From an uncultured Deinococcales bacterium (lineage in GTDB: Bacteria; Deinococcota; Deinococci; Deinococcales; Trueperaceae): DNA of 5,852 bases. Each line of letters starts with the position of its first letter. The stretch's first letter is position 1. Below are positions 4,046-5,852 of this stretch, in pieces. The stretch lies in NCBI GenBank assembly GCA_937934635.1, contig CALGZD010000106.1:1-5852 (forward strand). The letters are read 5' to 3'. The notes under the pieces were generated by a model. That model was not told where the DNA came from. It was given only the letters and a program-made list of their open reading frames with translations, and made no database searches. Made by a program: the position numbers and the translations under genes.

Positions 4046-5852
4046 ATGATGGGGCACAAGGGTCTTTTACTATTAGCGACTATAGCTTTCTTGAGTTTTT
4101 GCACTTTAGAACTACGTTCTGCATTTGCACAATCTGCATTTGCACAAGAAGACATTCAAACAAGTGATACTCAAGTTATTGAAAACACAGTTACTCAAAA
4201 CACCGCTATTGAAAACACAGCTATTAAAAACACAGTTGTCGGTGAAAATGGTCTTATTGCAGTTTTACCTACAGAAGCTACTGAAAGCAGTTCTACAGGT
4301 CTGATTGGTGTCATTCCTAATGGCATTGTTCGGGGTAATGAATCTGGTGAAGAATTTCAGGGAATCATTGCTGTTGTTCCTCCTGATGTAGTATCTCCTC
4401 CAGATGTAGTACCTCCTACTGATGTTCTACCTTCTAAGCTAATAGATACTAACCCTCCAATTATGACTGAGGGTAATAGCCCTATTGAAAGCAGTGTCTT
4501 AGACAAGCCTGTCCACACTATTATCCAGACTACGATTACTGATGAGGCGAATATTGACACCCTACAAGGGTCTGACACAGCAAAGCTTGATACGCAACTT
4601 ACAGCCCCTCTTACAACAGAGAATCTCATTGAAACAGAAGAAAACATTGTTTCTGGTGAGTTTGAGGAATCGTCTAATTTTGCTCAAACAGAAGACCATC
4701 TAGAAATACAACTCGAAACAAATGAAAATAGCAGTTTAAAGCAGGTTGTTATCGAAGTTGAAGAATCTGCTGATAGCAATCCTAGTGAAGCTGTTTTTGA
4801 CGTAAATGCTATCGCTATTGATGATCAACTATCTATTCCTCAAGAACAAGAAGTTATTGTTGAGGATGTAGAGGATGCAGAAGTAGTTGAGGAAATAGAA
4901 GTTAGCCCTGAAGAAACTGTCGTTAGTGACTCTCAGGAAATTATAGCTGCACCAGTTCTAGATGATGAAGTTATTGATAGTGTCTCGACTACTGAAAAGG
5001 AAGAAGTCATTGAAGAAGTTGAGGTGGACTTACGTGAGTTTGCGGTGGGTACGGGGTTTATGGGTGGGCTCGAGCTCAATTCCAGCACCCAAAACGTCCT
5101 AGCTACTGACCTTAGCGAAGCCGTCTACCATAGCTATAAACTTGATGTACCCGAAGGACAAAGCACATTAATCATTATGGTTGATGGTCAAGGCAGCAAC
5201 GTAGATTTAGCTGTCAAGGCTATGAGTGAAATCACTGACTATACCGATGTTGATTATCTAGATGACTCAGATGCTAGCTCAGCAAGTTACAGCTATCAGT
5301 CTCCCCCATCAGGACCTATCTACATTGAAGTTATGAACTATACTGAAGCGCCTGTAGCCTACACCTTGACAATAAGTGATGAACCCAATGATGTCGCGAA
5401 TAATCATAATAATCATGATAAAATCGTCAAAGCTCAACCTTCAACTCAGCCACTAGACACAGGTCACTTTTATGATTTAAGTCTGAATTCAGTTTTAAGT
5501 CGAGACATAGCGGCAAAAGAACCAAGTGCAACGCTGGTGTACCATAGCTATGAATTGGCATTGCCAAAAGGATTAGCGAGTGTTGAAGTCCTATTAGATG
5601 GTCAAGGACATGATGTAGATATGGCAGTTCGTTTAGACCAGCCAATTACTCGTCTAGATGAAGTCGATTTTATCGACAACAGTAGTAGTACAGTAGCAAG
5701 TTACCAGTTACAAACCGTCAAAGATACTGTTCTCTATATTGATGTAATGAACTACATGCAAGAAGCTGCCCACTATGAATTACAAGTTATTGCTGAAGCG
5801 CCAACTACCGAAAATACTACACCTAACATAACTAGTGACAGATTATATGCTC
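4046..5852 (+). CDS. Large exported acidic repeat protein with tandem PPC-like domains (3' end outside window)
   Basis: The frame is open from the ATG pair at 4046/4049 to the right edge, 602 codons without a stop; an in-frame TAA at 3983 bounds it upstream. Residues 1-34 form a Sec signal peptide: MMGHKG, hydrophobic LLLLATIAFLSF, then SAFAQ twice, with cleavage expected after an AFA. Residues 35-329 are low-complexity, Thr/Val/Ile/Glu/Asp-rich and very acidic (seven Lys/Arg), with short internal repeats, like an extended stalk or linker. Residues about 339-445 and 473-583 are two homologous beta-rich domains sharing YHSY, DGQG, VMNY and a closing Y-x-L. They resemble pre-peptidase C-terminal (PPC) domains of secreted proteases, a fold-level guess. 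The only Cys is Cys19, in the signal peptide and without a lipobox. No catalytic motif is seen; an enzymatic, anchoring or further repeat region may follow outside. It is probably a periplasmic, surface or secreted protein. Confidence 0.9.
   Translation, partial: MMGHKGLLLLATIAFLSFCTLELRSAFAQSAFAQEDIQTSDTQVIENTVTQNTAIENTAIKNTVVGENGLIAVLPTEATESSSTGLIGVIPNGIVRGNESGEEFQGIIAVVPPDVVSPPDVVPPTDVLPSKLIDTNPPIMTEGNSPIESSVLDKPVHTIIQTTITDEANIDTLQGSDTAKLDTQLTAPLTTENLIETEENIVSGEFEESSNFAQTEDHLEIQLETNENSSLKQVVIEVEESADSNPSEAVFDVNAIAIDDQLSIPQEQEVIVEDVEDAEVVEEIEVSPEETVVSDSQEIIAAPVLDDEVIDSVSTTEKEEVIEEVEVDLREFAVGTGFMGGLELNSSTQNVLATDLSEAVYHSYKLDVPEGQSTLIIMVDGQGSNVDLAVKAMSEITDYTDVDYLDDSDASSASYSYQSPPSGPIYIEVMNYTEAPVAYTLTISDEPNDVANNHNNHDKIVKAQPSTQPLDTGHFYDLSLNSVLSRDIAAKEPSATLVYHSYELALPKGLASVEVLLDGQGHDVDMAVRLDQPITRLDEVDFIDNSSSTVASYQLQTVKDTVLYIDVMNYMQEAAHYELQVIAEAPTTENTTPNITSDRLYA
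4118..4147 (+). repeat. Perfect tandem 15-bp duplication at the signal-peptidase site
   Basis: TCTGCATTTGCACAA is present at 4118-4132 and again, identical, at 4133-4147. It encodes SAFAQ-SAFAQ (residues 25-34). Each copy provides an Ala-Phe-Ala followed by Gln, a canonical signal peptidase I site, so the exported protein has two candidate cleavage points five residues apart. Confidence 0.9.
4178..4237 (+). repeat. Four pentapeptide repeats, x-x-Asn-Thr-(Val/Ala)
   Basis: Residues 45-64 of the exported protein read IENTV, TQNTA, IENTA, IKNTV: four 15-bp units with Asn-Thr strictly every five residues. The DNA copies are imperfect (GAAAACACAG recurs), so the array has drifted after duplication. 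It lies just after the signal peptide, at the mature N-terminus. Confidence 0.8.
4379..4429 (+). repeat. Proline-rich repeat (PPDVV-type, three units)
   Basis: Residues 112-128 read PPDVVS, PPDVV, PPTDVL, with GATGTAGTA shared by the first two DNA units. Such Pro-Asp-Val repeats are typical of extended spacers in exported proteins. The Gly/Thr-rich reading frame on the opposite strand is a by-product of this repeat. Confidence 0.75.
5060..5794 (+). repeat. Two tandem homologous domains in the exported protein
   Basis: Domain one covers residues about 339-445 and domain two about 473-583. From YHSY (361 and 499) through DGQG (380 and 518), VMNY (429 and 567) and the final Tyr (439 and 577) the offset is exactly 138 residues (414 bp) with no gap. 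Shared positions also include Val-Asp after DGQG, Ala-Val, and ASY before the last strands. The DNA is much diverged, so this is an old duplication. More copies may follow beyond the edge. Confidence 0.85.

Noticed and set aside
4085..4105. Lipobox around Cys19 of the exported protein
   Set aside because: The residue before Cys is Phe and the pattern LSFC does not fit; a signal peptidase I site lies shortly after.
4357..4647. Minus-strand 96-codon frame with a Gly/Thr/Ser-rich repeat
   Set aside because: The repeat is the complement of the Pro-Asp-Val repeats of the exported protein, whose frame is open for 602 codons with a signal peptide.
5427..5645. Minus-strand 72-codon frame rich in Leu and His
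   Set aside because: It is antisense to the second PPC-like domain, which is supported by homology to the first.

Overview
The window reads as chromosomal DNA of a moderately AT-rich Gram-negative bacterium. Codon use, a Sec signal peptide on a large acidic exported protein, and an Atl-type alkyltransferase-like gene with Trp at the active site would all fit a gammaproteobacterium, perhaps Moraxellaceae (Psychrobacter/Moraxella-like). That placement is an inference from general character, not a match to a known genome.

Layout from left to right. (1) The window opens inside a plus-strand YtcJ-type metal-dependent amidohydrolase, of which only the C-terminal 266 residues are present. (2) Convergent to it, 17 bp away, is a strikingly AT-rich minus-strand gene for a 563-residue protein with an N-terminal DUF262 (ParB/Srx-like NTPase) region and a C-terminal DUF1524 (HNH-like nuclease) region. 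This is the single-chain GmrSD-type layout associated with restriction of modified phage DNA. (3) Upstream of it on the same strand, 42 bp away, is a DJ-1/PfpI-family protein. (4) A short divergent intergenic region follows. It leads into a plus-strand pair: an unrecognised 122-residue helical, charged protein and, 26 bp later, an Atl-type alkyltransferase-like DNA-repair protein whose active-site Cys is replaced by Trp. (5) After about 108 bp of intergenic DNA, an uninterrupted plus-strand reading frame starts at 4046 and runs off the right edge. It has 602 codons in the window and no stop. It encodes a signal peptide, a long very acidic low-complexity region with several short repeats, and two tandem beta-rich domains resembling bacterial pre-peptidase C-terminal (PPC) domains.

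Two themes are visible. One is DNA protection: the DUF262/DUF1524 protein against foreign DNA, and the Atl protein for alkylation damage. They are on opposite strands with no sign of co-regulation, so this is juxtaposition rather than a demonstrated system. The other is a large exported protein at the right edge. It is the least explained item in the window and the best candidate for new biology. No rRNA, tRNA, CRISPR array, insertion sequence or integrase was seen.
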